A DNA stretch of 48,672 bases from Paenalicyclobacillus macrosporangiidus (lineage in GTDB: Bacteria; Bacillota; Bacilli; Alicyclobacillales; Alicyclobacillaceae): positions 1-48,672 of the forward strand of contig NZ_FPBV01000025.1 in the NCBI RefSeq assembly GCF_900116805.1, read 5' to 3'. The notes below the pieces were generated by a model. That model saw only the letters and a list, made by a program, of their open reading frames with translations, was not told where the DNA came from and searched no databases. Shown here in pieces: positions 35,338-44,400 of this stretch (position 1 is its first letter; each line of letters begins with the position of its first letter). The position numbers were made by a program, and so were the translations under genes.

Positions 35338-36129
35338 ATGGCAGGCGTGGAGGATTGGCTGTACCTGGTGAAGGAAGGCGAGATCGCGACAGTGGTGTTC
35401 AACCGCCCGGAAAAACGGAACGCGCTCAATCACGCCATGTGGGTGCGCTTGTCCGAGTTGATGCGGGAATGCGAGGCCGACCGGGCCATCAAGGTGGTCA
35501 TCTTCCGCGGCGTCGACGCGACGGCGTTCGCGGCGGGGGCGGATATCAGCGAGTTCCTGACGCTGCGGGCGACGAAGGAGGGCGCGATGCAGTACAACCG
35601 CGCGACGGTGGCCGCGGAGCACGCCATTCACCACCTGTCCAAACCGACCATCGCCATGGTGCAGGGGTACTGCGTCGGGGGCGGCTGCGAGATCGCCGTC
35701 GCGTGCGACTTCCGGTTCGCCGATCCGACGGCGAAGTTCGGCATCACCCCGGCGAAGCTGGGGCACGTGTACAACCTGCCAGCCACCAAGACGTTGGTCG
35801 ATCTCGTCGGTCCCGCAAAAGCCAAGGACATCCTGTTCACCGGCCGGTTGTTGGACGCGGAGGAGGCGCTGCGGATCGGTCTCGTCGACCGCATTGTGCC
35901 CGCGGAGGACCTGGAGCGGGAGACGTGGGCGTACGCGCGGATGATCGCGCGCAACGCGCAGTTCTCGGTGCGCGGATCGAAGTACGTGATCGGCCGCATC
36001 CTCGACGGGGTGACGGAGGAGACGGAGGACATCCGCCAGCTGGTGCTGGACTCGTACGAGACGGAGGACTACCAGGAAGGCGTGCGCGCGTTCCTGGAGA
36101 AACGGCGTCCGAATTTCACCTGGTCGTGA
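35338..36129 (+). CDS. Enoyl-CoA hydratase/isomerase (crotonase) family protein
   Basis: A 263-residue crotonase-fold enzyme. The oxyanion-hole segments are FAAGADISEF and VGGGCEIAVACDFR, and the trimer helix region follows. At the position of the hydratase Glu144 (in the PE motif before LIG) the sequence is TPAKLG, giving Ala, and the Glu164 equivalent appears to be Asp (AKDIL). It may therefore not be a simple hydratase but another crotonase (isomerase, decarboxylase, hydrolase or lyase). GGGAGGGAACC lies before ATG 35338. It sits between two CaiB-type CoA-transferase genes. Confidence 0.87.
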   Translation: MAGVEDWLYLVKEGEIATVVFNRPEKRNALNHAMWVRLSELMRECEADRAIKVVIFRGVDATAFAAGADISEFLTLRATKEGAMQYNRATVAAEHAIHHLSKPTIAMVQGYCVGGGCEIAVACDFRFADPTAKFGITPAKLGHVYNLPATKTLVDLVGPAKAKDILFTGRLLDAEEALRIGLVDRIVPAEDLERETWAYARMIARNAQFSVRGSKYVIGRILDGVTEETEDIRQLVLDSYETEDYQEGVRAFLEKRRPNFTWS

Positions 36130-36159
36130 GGGGGCCGAGGAGACGGGAGGGGTGCAGGG

Positions 36160-37377
36160 ATGCTGCCGCTCGATGGCGTCAAGATCCTGGACATGACGCA
36201 GTTTCTGGCAGGGCCCTACTGCACCATGGTGCTCGCCGATATGGGGGCGGAGGTGACGAAAATCGAGCGCTTCCCCAGCGGGGACGACTCGCGCCGGTTG
36301 GCGCCCTTCGTCAACGGCGAGAGCTACTGCGCCGCCATACCCAACCGCAATAAGAAGAGCTTGGCGCTGGACCTCAAGCATCCCCGCGGAAAGGAGGTGT
36401 TCTTCCGGTTGGCCGAGAGGGCCGACGTGATCATCGAGAATTTCCGCCCGGGCACCACGCGGAAACTGGGGGTCGACTACGACGCGGTCAAGGCGGTCAA
36501 CCCGGACATCATCTACTGTTCCATCTCCGGCTTCGGCCAGACCGGGCCGTTGGCCCATCAGGGCGGGTTCGACATCATCGCCCAGGGGTTCACCGGCCTG
36601 ATGCGGATGACCGGCGAACCGGGCGGCCGGCCGGCGAAGGTCGGCATCGCCATCGCGGATCTGGCGGCCGGCAACGCGGCCGCGCAGGGGATCCTCGCCG
36701 CGTACGTGCACCGGCTGCGAACCGGGAAAGGGCAGTACCTGGAGACGTCGCTCGTCGACGCCGTCCTCGCCTGGACCGTGTGGGAATCGGGCGCGTACTT
36801 CGGCGGCGGCGAGCTGCCGGAGGCGACCGGCACGCGCCATCGCCGATCGACCCCTTACCAAGCGTACCGGACGCAGGACGGATACGTGACGGTCGGGGCT
36901 GGGAACCAGCGCCTGTGGGAGCGGTTCTGCCGGCAGGTCATCGAGCGGCCCGAGTGGATTGAGGATCCGCGGTTCCTGGACCTCGGCCTGCGCATGAGAC
37001 ACATCGATACGCTGGAGCGCGAGATCGAGGCCATCACCGTGCAGCGGCCGACCGCCTACTGGGTCGCCAAGTTGGACGAGGCGGGCGTGCCCGGCGGGCC
37101 GGTGTACCGGTATGACGAGGTGCTGGCCCATCCGCACGTGCAAGCCCGGGAGATGGTGGTGGAGTTGGATCACCCCATCATGGGGCGGATGCGGTCCCTG
37201 GGGCTTCCCGTCAAGTTCCAGGGGACGCCGTTGTCCATCCGGACGCCCGGCCCGTGGCTCGGCCAGCACACCACCGAAACGTTGCGGGAGGCCGGCTACT
37301 CGGCGGAGGAGATTCAGGCATTGTACGACCAAGGCGTGGTGTACGACAAGTACCCGGACCGGCACGCGGGCGCGTGA
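36160..37377 (+). CDS. CaiB/BaiF-family CoA-transferase
   Basis: A 405-residue type III CoA-transferase with MTQFLAGPYCTMVLADMGAE at the start and GQYLETSLVDAVLAWTVWES, where Asp is present at the catalytic position. It is paralogous to the protein at 34022, which has Glu there. Known heteromeric members of the family (for example benzylsuccinate CoA-transferase) have two related subunits, so these two may work together. GGGAGGGG precedes the ATG. The aminotransferase gene starts 18 bases after the stop. Confidence 0.92.
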   Translation: MLPLDGVKILDMTQFLAGPYCTMVLADMGAEVTKIERFPSGDDSRRLAPFVNGESYCAAIPNRNKKSLALDLKHPRGKEVFFRLAERADVIIENFRPGTTRKLGVDYDAVKAVNPDIIYCSISGFGQTGPLAHQGGFDIIAQGFTGLMRMTGEPGGRPAKVGIAIADLAAGNAAAQGILAAYVHRLRTGKGQYLETSLVDAVLAWTVWESGAYFGGGELPEATGTRHRRSTPYQAYRTQDGYVTVGAGNQRLWERFCRQVIERPEWIEDPRFLDLGLRMRHIDTLEREIEAITVQRPTAYWVAKLDEAGVPGGPVYRYDEVLAHPHVQAREMVVELDHPIMGRMRSLGLPVKFQGTPLSIRTPGPWLGQHTTETLREAGYSAEEIQALYDQGVVYDKYPDRHAGA

Positions 37378-37395
37378 CGCCGCCTCCGCGGCCGG

Positions 37396-38598
37396 ATGAC
37401 GGAGACGGAGGGGGAGAGGCTGTTGTTCTCGGAGAAGATGGACCTGCGCCTGCCGGGCCCCGTCCAGGTGCCGCGCGAGATCCAGCGGGCCATCCTGCGC
37501 TCGTTCGATCACCCGGTGATGGACTACCGCACGGGCGCCTTCCAGGAGGTGCTGCTGGCGGCTGAGCAGGCGGTCAAGCCCGTCTTTCAGACGCAATCGG
37601 ACGTGTACATCCTGTGCGGGAGCGGCGCGTCGGCCCTGGAGACCGCGATGGTCAACCTGGTCGGCCCGGGAGACACCATCGTCATCTGCAACATCGGTTA
37701 CTTCGGCGACTATTTGGTGGACATCGCCGCGCACATCGGGGCCGAGGTGTTACAGGTGAAGGCCGAATGGGGCCAGGTGGTCGATCCCGAAGCCCTCCGC
37801 AGCGTCCTGCGCCAGCATCCGGAGGTCAAGGCGGTGTTTGCCACGCACTGCGAGACGTCCACGGGCGCCGTCAACCCGGTCCGGGAGCTGGCGGCCGTCG
37901 TGCGGGCGACAGACGCGGTGTTCGTCGTCGACGCCGTGAGCTCCCTGGCGGGGACGCCGTTGTACATGGACGCCTGGGGGATTGACGTGGTCGCGACGGG
38001 GGGCCAGAAGGCGCTGATGCTGCCGCCCGGCATCTCCTTGGTGGCGGTGGGCGAAAAGGCGTGGCGGAGGATGGAGCGGCACAAGTGCCCGTCGTTCTAT
38101 CTGGATCTCAAGAAGTACCGGGCGCTGCTGCCGCAGGGGCACACCCCGTACACGCCGAACATCGCCCTGGTGGGTGGTCTGCTGGAGTCGTGCCGGATGA
38201 TGGAGGCCGGGGGTGGCGTGGAGGCGTCCTATCGGCGGCACGCCGCACTGCGCGACATGACCCGGGCGGGCGTGCGGGCACTCGGATTGCCGCTGCTCGT
38301 GGACGATGCCCACGCCAGCCCCACCCTGACGTCGGTGGTGTGGGACGATCCGAGGATGGACGCGGACGCGTTCCGCCAGGTGCTGCGCGAGACGTTTCAC
38401 ATGGCCGTCGGCGGCGGCCTCGGAAAATGCAAGGGGAAACTGCTCCGCCTCGGTCACATGGGGTACACGGACGCAGGGGATGTGCTGAAGATGCTCGCCG
38501 TCCTGGAATTGGCGCTGCGGCACATCGGACGTGACGTGGAGCTCGGCGCGGGCGTGCGAGCGGCGGAGGCGGTATGGCTGCAGCGGCCCGAGTGCTGA
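37396..38598 (+). CDS. Class V aminotransferase (alanine-glyoxylate/serine-pyruvate type)
   Basis: A 400-residue PLP enzyme of the AGXT/SPT group: LPGPVQVPREIQRAILRSFD at the start, CGSGASALETAMVNLVGPGD, THCETSTGAVNP, VVDAVSSLAGTP and the PLP lysine in TGGQKALMLPPG. Such enzymes move amino groups between alanine or serine and glyoxylate or pyruvate; some relatives act on other 2-oxo acids. As the fourth gene after CaiB-crotonase-CaiB it may feed or drain a 2-oxo acid of that route. The start could be ATG 37396 or a few codons later. Confidence 0.88.
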   Translation: MTETEGERLLFSEKMDLRLPGPVQVPREIQRAILRSFDHPVMDYRTGAFQEVLLAAEQAVKPVFQTQSDVYILCGSGASALETAMVNLVGPGDTIVICNIGYFGDYLVDIAAHIGAEVLQVKAEWGQVVDPEALRSVLRQHPEVKAVFATHCETSTGAVNPVRELAAVVRATDAVFVVDAVSSLAGTPLYMDAWGIDVVATGGQKALMLPPGISLVAVGEKAWRRMERHKCPSFYLDLKKYRALLPQGHTPYTPNIALVGGLLESCRMMEAGGGVEASYRRHAALRDMTRAGVRALGLPLLVDDAHASPTLTSVVWDDPRMDADAFRQVLRETFHMAVGGGLGKCKGKLLRLGHMGYTDAGDVLKMLAVLELALRHIGRDVELGAGVRAAEAVWLQRPEC

Positions 38599-38721
38599 AC
38601 GCACCGGGCCAGGAGCCACTTCGCAAATAAAATACTGAATATTGGAAACTAAACGTGTTTTATGGACGGTCAAGATGGTCAAAACGACGGCATTTCAAGA
38701 TTCAGGGGAGGCCGATACGGG

Positions 38722-40059
38722 ATGTCCGTACAACAGGAAGGTCGGAGAACGCACTTCCGATGGGTGATCCTCGGCGTCATCTGTCTGATGTATCTCATCA
38801 CGTACCTCGACAGAACCAACATTTCCGTCGCCGCGCCCTCCATCAGCAGCGACTTCGGGTTTAGCAAAGTGCAGATGGGGGTGATCTTCAGCTCGTTCGT
38901 CTGGGCGTACGCGATTGGACAGGTGCCCGGCGGATGGTTGGGCGACAGGTTCGGGCCGCGGCGCGTCCTGGCGTCCATCGTGACCTGGTGGTCGATTTTC
39001 ACCATCATCACGGCGCAGGCAGCCACGTATGCCGCATTCATCGTGATCCGATTCCTCTTCGGTCTGGGAGAGGCGGGCGCCTTCCCGACCGCCACGCGCG
39101 CGATGCAGCTCTGGTTCCGCAAGCAGGAACGCGGATTTGTCCAGGGCATCACGCACAGTTGCAGCCGGTTCGGCGCCGCCATCGTGCCGCCCATCGCCGC
39201 CACCATCATCCTGCATTACGGATGGCGGGCCGTGTTTTACGCGTTCGGCGGGCTGGGGATTCTGTGGGCCATCCTGTTCTTCCTTGTGTATCGCAACATC
39301 CCGGAAGAGCACCGGTGGGTGAACCGGGCGGAGTTGACGTACATCCGGGGGGTGGACGCGCAAGGGAACCTCATTCCGCCGGTGGACACCCTGAAGAAGC
39401 CACAGGTGCCCTGGCGGAAGCTGCTTTCGTCCGGAAACATGTGGTTCATTATGATGGCATATTTCTGCTACAACTACGCGTTCTACTTTTACTCGACGTG
39501 GTTGCCCACCTATTTGCAGGAGTACCGACACTTCACGCTGTTGAAAATGGGATTCTTCGCTTCCATTCCGTTGTTGGCCGGCGTGATTGGGGACACCTTG
39601 GGCGGGTTGATCACGGACCGCATCTACCGGAACACCCGCAACGCGCGATTCTCGCGCAAGGTGGTCGCTGTGCCGGCGCTGGTCGTGGCGGCCATCGCCT
39701 TGATCCCGGCGGCGACGACGGCCAATCCGTACGTGGCGGTCGCCTGCCTGGCGGTGTCCCTGTTCTTCCTCGAAGGCATGATCGGTCCGCAGTGGTGCGT
39801 TCCCATGGACGTGGGCGGTGCGTACTCGGGCACCGTCTCCGGGATGATGAGCATGGGCGGCAACCTGGCCGGTGTGGTGTCTCCCATTGTCTTTGGTGCC
39901 TTGGTCCAAGGGGGCTCATGGACGGCGCCCTTCTACGTGGAGGCGGCGGTCCTCATCCTCGGCGCGTGTATTTGGCTGTTCTTGCTCGATCCGGAGCGGT
40001 CCGTCGTGGGCTCTCGTGCCCCGGCGCCCGACGCGGCGGCCGCAGCCGGAACGGTGTGA
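38722..40059 (+). CDS. MFS transporter, anion:cation symporter (ACS) family
   Basis: A 445-residue 12-helix transporter. The beginning MYLITYLDRTNISVAAPSIS and GWLGDRFGPRR are signatures of the ACS family, whose members import hexuronates, glucarate, galactonate, phthalate or tartrate with protons. AGGGGAGG lies about 10 bases before ATG 38722. It follows the aminotransferase gene by 120 bases with an AT-rich spacer that probably holds its own promoter. A carboxylate substrate fits the sugar-acid and hydroxy-acid enzymes around it. Confidence 0.9.
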   Translation: MSVQQEGRRTHFRWVILGVICLMYLITYLDRTNISVAAPSISSDFGFSKVQMGVIFSSFVWAYAIGQVPGGWLGDRFGPRRVLASIVTWWSIFTIITAQAATYAAFIVIRFLFGLGEAGAFPTATRAMQLWFRKQERGFVQGITHSCSRFGAAIVPPIAATIILHYGWRAVFYAFGGLGILWAILFFLVYRNIPEEHRWVNRAELTYIRGVDAQGNLIPPVDTLKKPQVPWRKLLSSGNMWFIMMAYFCYNYAFYFYSTWLPTYLQEYRHFTLLKMGFFASIPLLAGVIGDTLGGLITDRIYRNTRNARFSRKVVAVPALVVAAIALIPAATTANPYVAVACLAVSLFFLEGMIGPQWCVPMDVGGAYSGTVSGMMSMGGNLAGVVSPIVFGALVQGGSWTAPFYVEAAVLILGACIWLFLLDPERSVVGSRAPAPDAAAAAGTV

Positions 40060-40110
40060 TTCATCCTTGCACCGCCGTTGGAAGATTGGGTATTCTAGCA
40101 GAAACCGGAT

Positions 40111-40147
40111 GGCTGGGTGACGTGTGCCTTGCGGCTTCCACCCAGCC
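40111..40147 (+). terminator. Possible hairpin terminator after the MFS gene
   Basis: A 9-bp perfect stem (40111-40119 with 40139-40147) with a 19-base loop, 50 bases after the transporter stop and 65 before the next ATG. It is followed by TTCCTGC, not a clean T run, so it could instead be a leader structure. Confidence 0.35.
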
Positions 40148-40212
40148 TTCCTGCTGCAGCACCAGGGCGTTGGATGGGGGCCCATCCTCGCCTTCCTCAG
40201 GAGGTGACAGAC

Positions 40213-40752
40213 ATGCGGTACCGGTTGGAGAATACGGAGCCGAAGTTGGACGAGACGGTGTACATCGCACCCGGCGTGCACATCAGCGGGGACGTGCAGA
40301 TTGGACGGGAGTCGAGCGTGTGGTTCAACACGGTCATCCGCGGGGACAACGCGCCCATCGTCATCGGCGAGCAGACGAACATTCAGGACGGGTGCGTGCT
40401 GCACGTCGATGCGGACGCGCCGATGCGCATCGGGAACCGCGTGACCGTCGGGCACAACGTCATCCTGCACGGGTGCACCATCGGCGACGGCGCGCTGATT
40501 GGGATGGGTGCCATCGTCCTCAACCATGCGGAGATCGGGGAGGAGGCGCTGATTGGCGCGGGGACGCTCATCCCCGAGGGGAAAAAGATTCCGCCGCGGG
40601 TGCTGGTCGTGGGCAGCCCCGGGCGGGTCGTGCGCGCACTGACCGAAGAGGACCTCGTGCGCCTGCGGGCCGGGGCGGAGCACTACGTGATCCAGAGCCG
40701 GCGCTACATGCGCCACGGGATCACCGGTTGGGCGCCGGGATCGCAGGCATGA
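40213..40752 (+). CDS. Gamma-carbonic-anhydrase-like hexapeptide protein
   Basis: A 179-residue left-handed beta-helix protein of the YrdA/PaaY/gamma-CA family. Hexapeptide repeats run from about residue 20 to 110. The metal-binding histidines appear in VLHVDAD and VGHNVILHGC. Family members bind zinc or iron; some are carbonic anhydrases, and PaaY is a CoA-thioesterase in phenylacetate degradation, which would fit the CoA-rich setting. AGGAGGTGACAG precedes the ATG. It is 105 bases upstream of the lactate racemase gene. Confidence 0.88.
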   Translation: MRYRLENTEPKLDETVYIAPGVHISGDVQIGRESSVWFNTVIRGDNAPIVIGEQTNIQDGCVLHVDADAPMRIGNRVTVGHNVILHGCTIGDGALIGMGAIVLNHAEIGEEALIGAGTLIPEGKKIPPRVLVVGSPGRVVRALTEEDLVRLRAGAEHYVIQSRRYMRHGITGWAPGSQA

Positions 40753-40857
40753 GAAGGAAACCGCGGTCGCGTGAGGCTGGACGCGCAATCCAGCGTGGTT
40801 CGCGGTAAGATAGACGGTGTCACCGAGGTGGGTGTCAGCGAGGAGGAGGTGATCCGC

Positions 40858-42120
40858 ATGCAGACCACGTTGCTGTACGGCCGGGGCGGCCTGACCATCG
40901 AGGTGCCGGACGACGCCTTGGTGGTGGAGCCCAAGCACCTGCCTGCGCTGCCGGATGACAAGGCGGCGGTGATGGCGGCGCTGCGCCAGCCCATCGGAAG
41001 CGCTCCGCTCCGCGAGCGTGTCAAAGCGACCGACCGCGTCGCCATCGTCATCTCCGACATCACCCGGCCGACACCGAATCACAAGCTGGTGCCGTGGCTG
41101 CTGGAGGAGCTGTCCCACGTGCCGTTGGAGAACATCGTGATCATCAACGGAACGGGGACGCACCGCGACCAGACGCGGGAGGAGTTCATCCAAATGCTCG
41201 GCGAGTGGGTGGTGAATCATGTCCGGGTCATCAACCACCACTGCCACAACCGGGACGAGCTGGTCAAGGTGGGGCACAGCCGGTTCGGCTGCGACGTGTA
41301 CCTCAACCGGGCGTACGTGGAGGCGGATGTCCGCATTGTCACCGGGTTCATCGAGCCGCACTTCTTCGCCGGCTTTTCCGGCGGCCCGAAGGGGATCATG
41401 CCGGGAATAGCGGGAATTGAGACGATCCTCACCTTCCACAATGCCCGCATGATTGGCCATCCCCTGGCCACCTGGGGGCACATGGAGGGTAACCCGTTGC
41501 AGGAGATGGCGCGCGAGGTCAACGGCATGTGTCCGCCCGACTTCATCCTCAATGTCACGCTCAACCGGGACAAGGAGATCACGGCGGTGTTCGCGGGCGA
41601 TCTCGCGGCTGCCCACGAGGCGGGATGCCGGTTCGCGAAGGAGCACGCGATGATCCGCTGCCCGCACCGGTTCGACGTCGTGATCACGTCCAACTCCGGC
41701 TATCCCCTGGACCAGAATCTGTACCAGGCGGTCAAGGGCATGAGCGCGGCGCACAAGATCGTCAAGCGGGGCGGCACCATCATCTGTGCCAGCGAGTGCT
41801 CGGACGGGCTCCCTGACCACGGCAACTACGCGAAGATCCTGCGGATGCGGCGGACGCCGCAAGAACTCCTGCAGATGATTGAAGACCCTTCGTTCCAGAT
41901 GTTCGATCAGTGGCAGGTCCAGAAGCAGGCCGTCATCCAGACATGGGCGGACGTGTACGTGTACTCGTCCCTGCCGGATGAGGACGTGCGGGCGGCGATG
42001 CTTCAACCGACGCACGACATCGAGGCCACCCTGGCGGAATTGCGGGGGAAATACGGCCCGAACATGACGGTGGCCGTGTTGCCGCTGGGGCCTTTGACCA
42101 TCCCCTATGTGGAGGAGTGA
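40858..42120 (+). CDS. larA: Nickel-dependent lactate racemase family protein
   Basis: A 420-residue LarA homologue. The residues that bind the nickel pincer cofactor in Lactobacillus plantarum LarA (His108, His174, Lys184, His200) are matched with identical spacing by His102 (THRD), His168 (PHFF), Lys178 (GGPKG) and His194 (FHNA). It would interconvert the enantiomers of lactate or another 2-hydroxy acid. AGGAGGTGATCC lies just before ATG 40858. The cofactor-synthesis genes larB, larC and larE are not in this window and must be elsewhere if the enzyme is active. An aldo/keto reductase gene follows 7 bases later. Confidence 0.92.
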   Translation: MQTTLLYGRGGLTIEVPDDALVVEPKHLPALPDDKAAVMAALRQPIGSAPLRERVKATDRVAIVISDITRPTPNHKLVPWLLEELSHVPLENIVIINGTGTHRDQTREEFIQMLGEWVVNHVRVINHHCHNRDELVKVGHSRFGCDVYLNRAYVEADVRIVTGFIEPHFFAGFSGGPKGIMPGIAGIETILTFHNARMIGHPLATWGHMEGNPLQEMAREVNGMCPPDFILNVTLNRDKEITAVFAGDLAAAHEAGCRFAKEHAMIRCPHRFDVVITSNSGYPLDQNLYQAVKGMSAAHKIVKRGGTIICASECSDGLPDHGNYAKILRMRRTPQELLQMIEDPSFQMFDQWQVQKQAVIQTWADVYVYSSLPDEDVRAAMLQPTHDIEATLAELRGKYGPNMTVAVLPLGPLTIPYVEE

Positions 42121-42127
42121 TGCTTTC

Positions 42128-43141
42128 ATGGAGATCCGGCACCTCGGTCGTACCGGACTGCGCGTACCCAGCCTGTGCCTGGGGACCATGACCTTCGGCA
42201 ACCAGGCGGACGAGAAAACGTCTCACGCCATTCTCGACAAGGCCTTCGACGCCGGAGTGTACTTCATCGATACCGCGGACATGTATCCGCTCGGCGGCAG
42301 CTACGAACAACTGGGGAGGACGGAGGAGATCATCGGGCGGTGGCTCAAGGGCAAGCGGGACAAGGTCGTGCTCGCCTCGAAGTGCCACGGTGCGATGGGC
42401 CCGGGCCCGAACGACAGGGGGCTTTCCCGCAAGCACATCCTGGACGCCATCGACGCCAGCCTGCGCCGTCTCGGCACGGACTACTTAGACCTCTATCAGG
42501 CCCACCAATTCGATCCGACCGTCCCCATGGAAGAGACCCTGCAGACGTTCGACGACCTGGTGCGCGCGGGCAAGGTGCGCTACATCGGCGTGTCCAACTG
42601 GCGCGCTTGGCAGGTGGCCAAGGCGATGGGGCTGGCGGCGCGGTTTCACTGGAATCCCATCGCCAGCGTGCAGCCTCGTTACAACCTGCTGTTCCGTATG
42701 ATTGAGGAAGAACTGGTGCCGCTGTGCCAGAGCGAGGGGATTGGGCTCATCACCTACAACCCGCTGGCGGGCGGGATGTTGACGGGGCGCTACCGGCCCG
42801 GGCAAGACGTGGAGCCGGGGACCCGGTTCGCCCTCGGCGGGGTGACCAACGCGGGCCAAATGTACCAGACCCGCTATTGGAACGACGCGGTGTTCGCCGC
42901 GGTGGAGCGGTACCGTGCGTGGTGCCAGGAGCGGGATCGGGACATGGCGACGACGGCGGTGCAGTGGGTCATCCAGCAGCCGGGGATCACGTCGGCCATC
43001 ATCGGCGCGAGCAGGCCGGAGCAGTTGGATGCCTCCCTGCGCGCGGCCGAAGTGGCCGAGACGCAGCCGTTGACGCAGGAGGAGTTGGACTGGCTCGACC
43101 AACTGTGGTTTTCGCTGCCGCGCCGGCGCGAAGCGCGCTGA
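42128..43141 (+). CDS. Aldo/keto reductase
   Basis: A 337-residue NADPH-dependent (beta/alpha)8 reductase with the catalytic tetrad visible: Asp in DTADMYP, Tyr in MYPLGG, Lys in VLASKCHG and His in YQAHQFD. The cofactor-site stretch IIGASRPEQLDASLRA is near the end. It belongs to the large group of bacterial AKRs related to YajO/GPR. ATG 42128 is 7 bases after larA, with the GTGGAGGAG inside the end of larA as ribosome site, so they are co-expressed. It probably reduces a carbonyl related to the hydroxy acid handled by LarA. Confidence 0.9.
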   Translation: MEIRHLGRTGLRVPSLCLGTMTFGNQADEKTSHAILDKAFDAGVYFIDTADMYPLGGSYEQLGRTEEIIGRWLKGKRDKVVLASKCHGAMGPGPNDRGLSRKHILDAIDASLRRLGTDYLDLYQAHQFDPTVPMEETLQTFDDLVRAGKVRYIGVSNWRAWQVAKAMGLAARFHWNPIASVQPRYNLLFRMIEEELVPLCQSEGIGLITYNPLAGGMLTGRYRPGQDVEPGTRFALGGVTNAGQMYQTRYWNDAVFAAVERYRAWCQERDRDMATTAVQWVIQQPGITSAIIGASRPEQLDASLRAAEVAETQPLTQEELDWLDQLWFSLPRRREAR

Positions 43142-43163
43142 GTGGGGAATACCGGGAATGGAG

Positions 43164-43194
43164 CGGGCGCCCGATATGGGCGCCCGTTTGGTTT
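43164..43194 (+). terminator. Intrinsic terminator after larA-AKR
   Basis: A 9-bp perfect stem CGGGCGCCC/GGGCGCCCG (43164-43172 with 43178-43186), 5-base loop, then TTTGGTTT. Placed 23 bases after the aldo/keto reductase stop. Confidence 0.85.
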
Positions 43195-43219
43195 AGGCGC
43201 GCGCAGGTCGATACGAATG

Positions 43220-43238
43220 TGATATCATATTGGTATCA
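43220..43238. promoter_or_regulatory. Operator-like palindrome before the SPFH gene
   Basis: TGATATCATATTGGTATCA is a 7-5-7 dyad with one mismatch, located 21 bases before the ATG of the SPFH gene, where it would overlap the promoter. The ribbon-helix-helix protein encoded downstream in the same operon is a candidate binder. Confidence 0.5.
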
Positions 43239-43259
43239 ATCGCAAACGGAGGCTGGAGG

Positions 43260-44102
43260 ATGAACGAGCGTCGTACGTGGAAGCTCAACGGGTATGTCGG
43301 CGTGTTGTTGTTTGTCTTGTTGCTCGTCGGGGGCGTCTGGCAATTGTTGATGAGGCATGTCCTTCTGGCCGTGGTCCTCTGGCTCATTGCTGTGGTGTTG
43401 GTCTCCGGCGTGTTCGTCGTGCAGCCGAATCAGGCCGTGGCGGTGGTGCTGTTCGGCACCTATCTCGGCAGCGTGAGGGAGAGCGGACTGTGGATCACGG
43501 TGCCGTTCACCTGGCGGCGCAAGGTGTCGCTGCGGGTGCGCAATTTCAACAGCGCCAAGCTGAAGGTCAACGATGTGCGGGGGAATCCGGTCGAGATTGC
43601 CGCGGTGGTGGTGTTCCGCGTGATCGACTCGGCCAAGGCGCTGTTTGACGTGGAGGATTATGAGAAGTTCGTCGAGATCCAGAGCGAGACGGCGCTTCGG
43701 CACGTCGCAAGCCGGTACCCTTACGACACCTATCAAACCGGGGAGTTGTCTCTGCGCGCCAACCCCGAGGAGGTGGCCGGTGAGCTGGTCCGCGAACTCG
43801 AAGAGCGCTTGAAGGTCGCGGGCGTGGAGGTGCTGGAGGCGCGGTTGACGCACCTCGCGTACGCGCCTGAGATTGCTAGCGCAATGCTGCAGCGCCAGCA
43901 GGCGGAAGCGATTGTGGCAGCCCGGGAGCGCATCGTGGAAGGAGCGGTGACGATGGTGCAGGCGGCCATCCGGCAGTTGGAGAAGGAACGGTTCGTCGAG
44001 TTGGATGAGGAGCGCAAGGCAAACATGGTGAACAACCTGTTGGTGGCCATCACGTCGGACCGCGCGGCGGCGCCGGTCATCAACACGGGATCGCTGTACT
44101 GA
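43260..44102 (+). CDS. SPFH/Band 7 domain membrane protein
   Basis: A 280-residue protein with two hydrophobic segments in the first 60 residues ([18 protein letters not shown] and [20 protein letters not shown]), followed by an SPFH domain ([20 protein letters not shown] through [20 protein letters not shown]) and a coiled helical tail rich in Glu and Arg. SPFH proteins form oligomeric scaffolds on membranes (stomatin/HflK/HflC/flotillin relatives). ACGGAGG precedes ATG 43260. The next gene, 10 bases downstream, encodes a ribbon-helix-helix protein, a pairing seen repeatedly in Gram-positive genomes. Confidence 0.9.
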   Translation: MNERRTWKLNGYVGVLLFVLLLVGGVWQLLMRHVLLAVVLWLIAVVLVSGVFVVQPNQAVAVVLFGTYLGSVRESGLWITVPFTWRRKVSLRVRNFNSAKLKVNDVRGNPVEIAAVVVFRVIDSAKALFDVEDYEKFVEIQSETALRHVASRYPYDTYQTGELSLRANPEEVAGELVRELEERLKVAGVEVLEARLTHLAYAPEIASAMLQRQQAEAIVAARERIVEGAVTMVQAAIRQLEKERFVELDEERKANMVNNLLVAITSDRAAAPVINTGSLY

Positions 44103-44112
44103 GGCCCGCGTC

Positions 44113-44349
44113 ATGCCGAAGAAGCAGTATCCACTGCGGTTGGACCCGGAGTTGTACGCCATCCTCGAGCGGTGGGCTGCGGACGAACTGCGCAGCGTGA
44201 ACGCGCACATCGAATACCTGCTCCGCGACGCGGCACGCCGGGCGGGGCGGTTGGGCAAAGCGGGGGATCGGACACCGCCTCGGGAAGTGCGGGAGGAGCC
44301 GCCGCACGACGGGCGCACGGAATCACCGCCGTCGCCGCGCGACTCGTGA
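44113..44349 (+). CDS. Arc-like ribbon-helix-helix protein
   Basis: A 78-residue protein whose first 45 residues ([20 protein letters not shown] and [15 protein letters not shown]) fit the Arc/MetJ ribbon-helix-helix fold: a beta strand, two helices and a dimer interface. The last 30 residues are polar and probably disordered. It follows the SPFH gene by 10 bases. It may autoregulate through the palindrome at 43220, or, as suggested for similar pairs, modify SPFH function directly. Start ATG 44113; a ribosome site is weak, so coupling to the upstream gene is likely. Confidence 0.75.
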   Translation: MPKKQYPLRLDPELYAILERWAADELRSVNAHIEYLLRDAARRAGRLGKAGDRTPPREVREEPPHDGRTESPPSPRDS

Positions 44350-44400
44350 TACGCCGCAGGACTTGTAAAGAAACGACGTGACGTGAAGGAGAGGTGTCCA

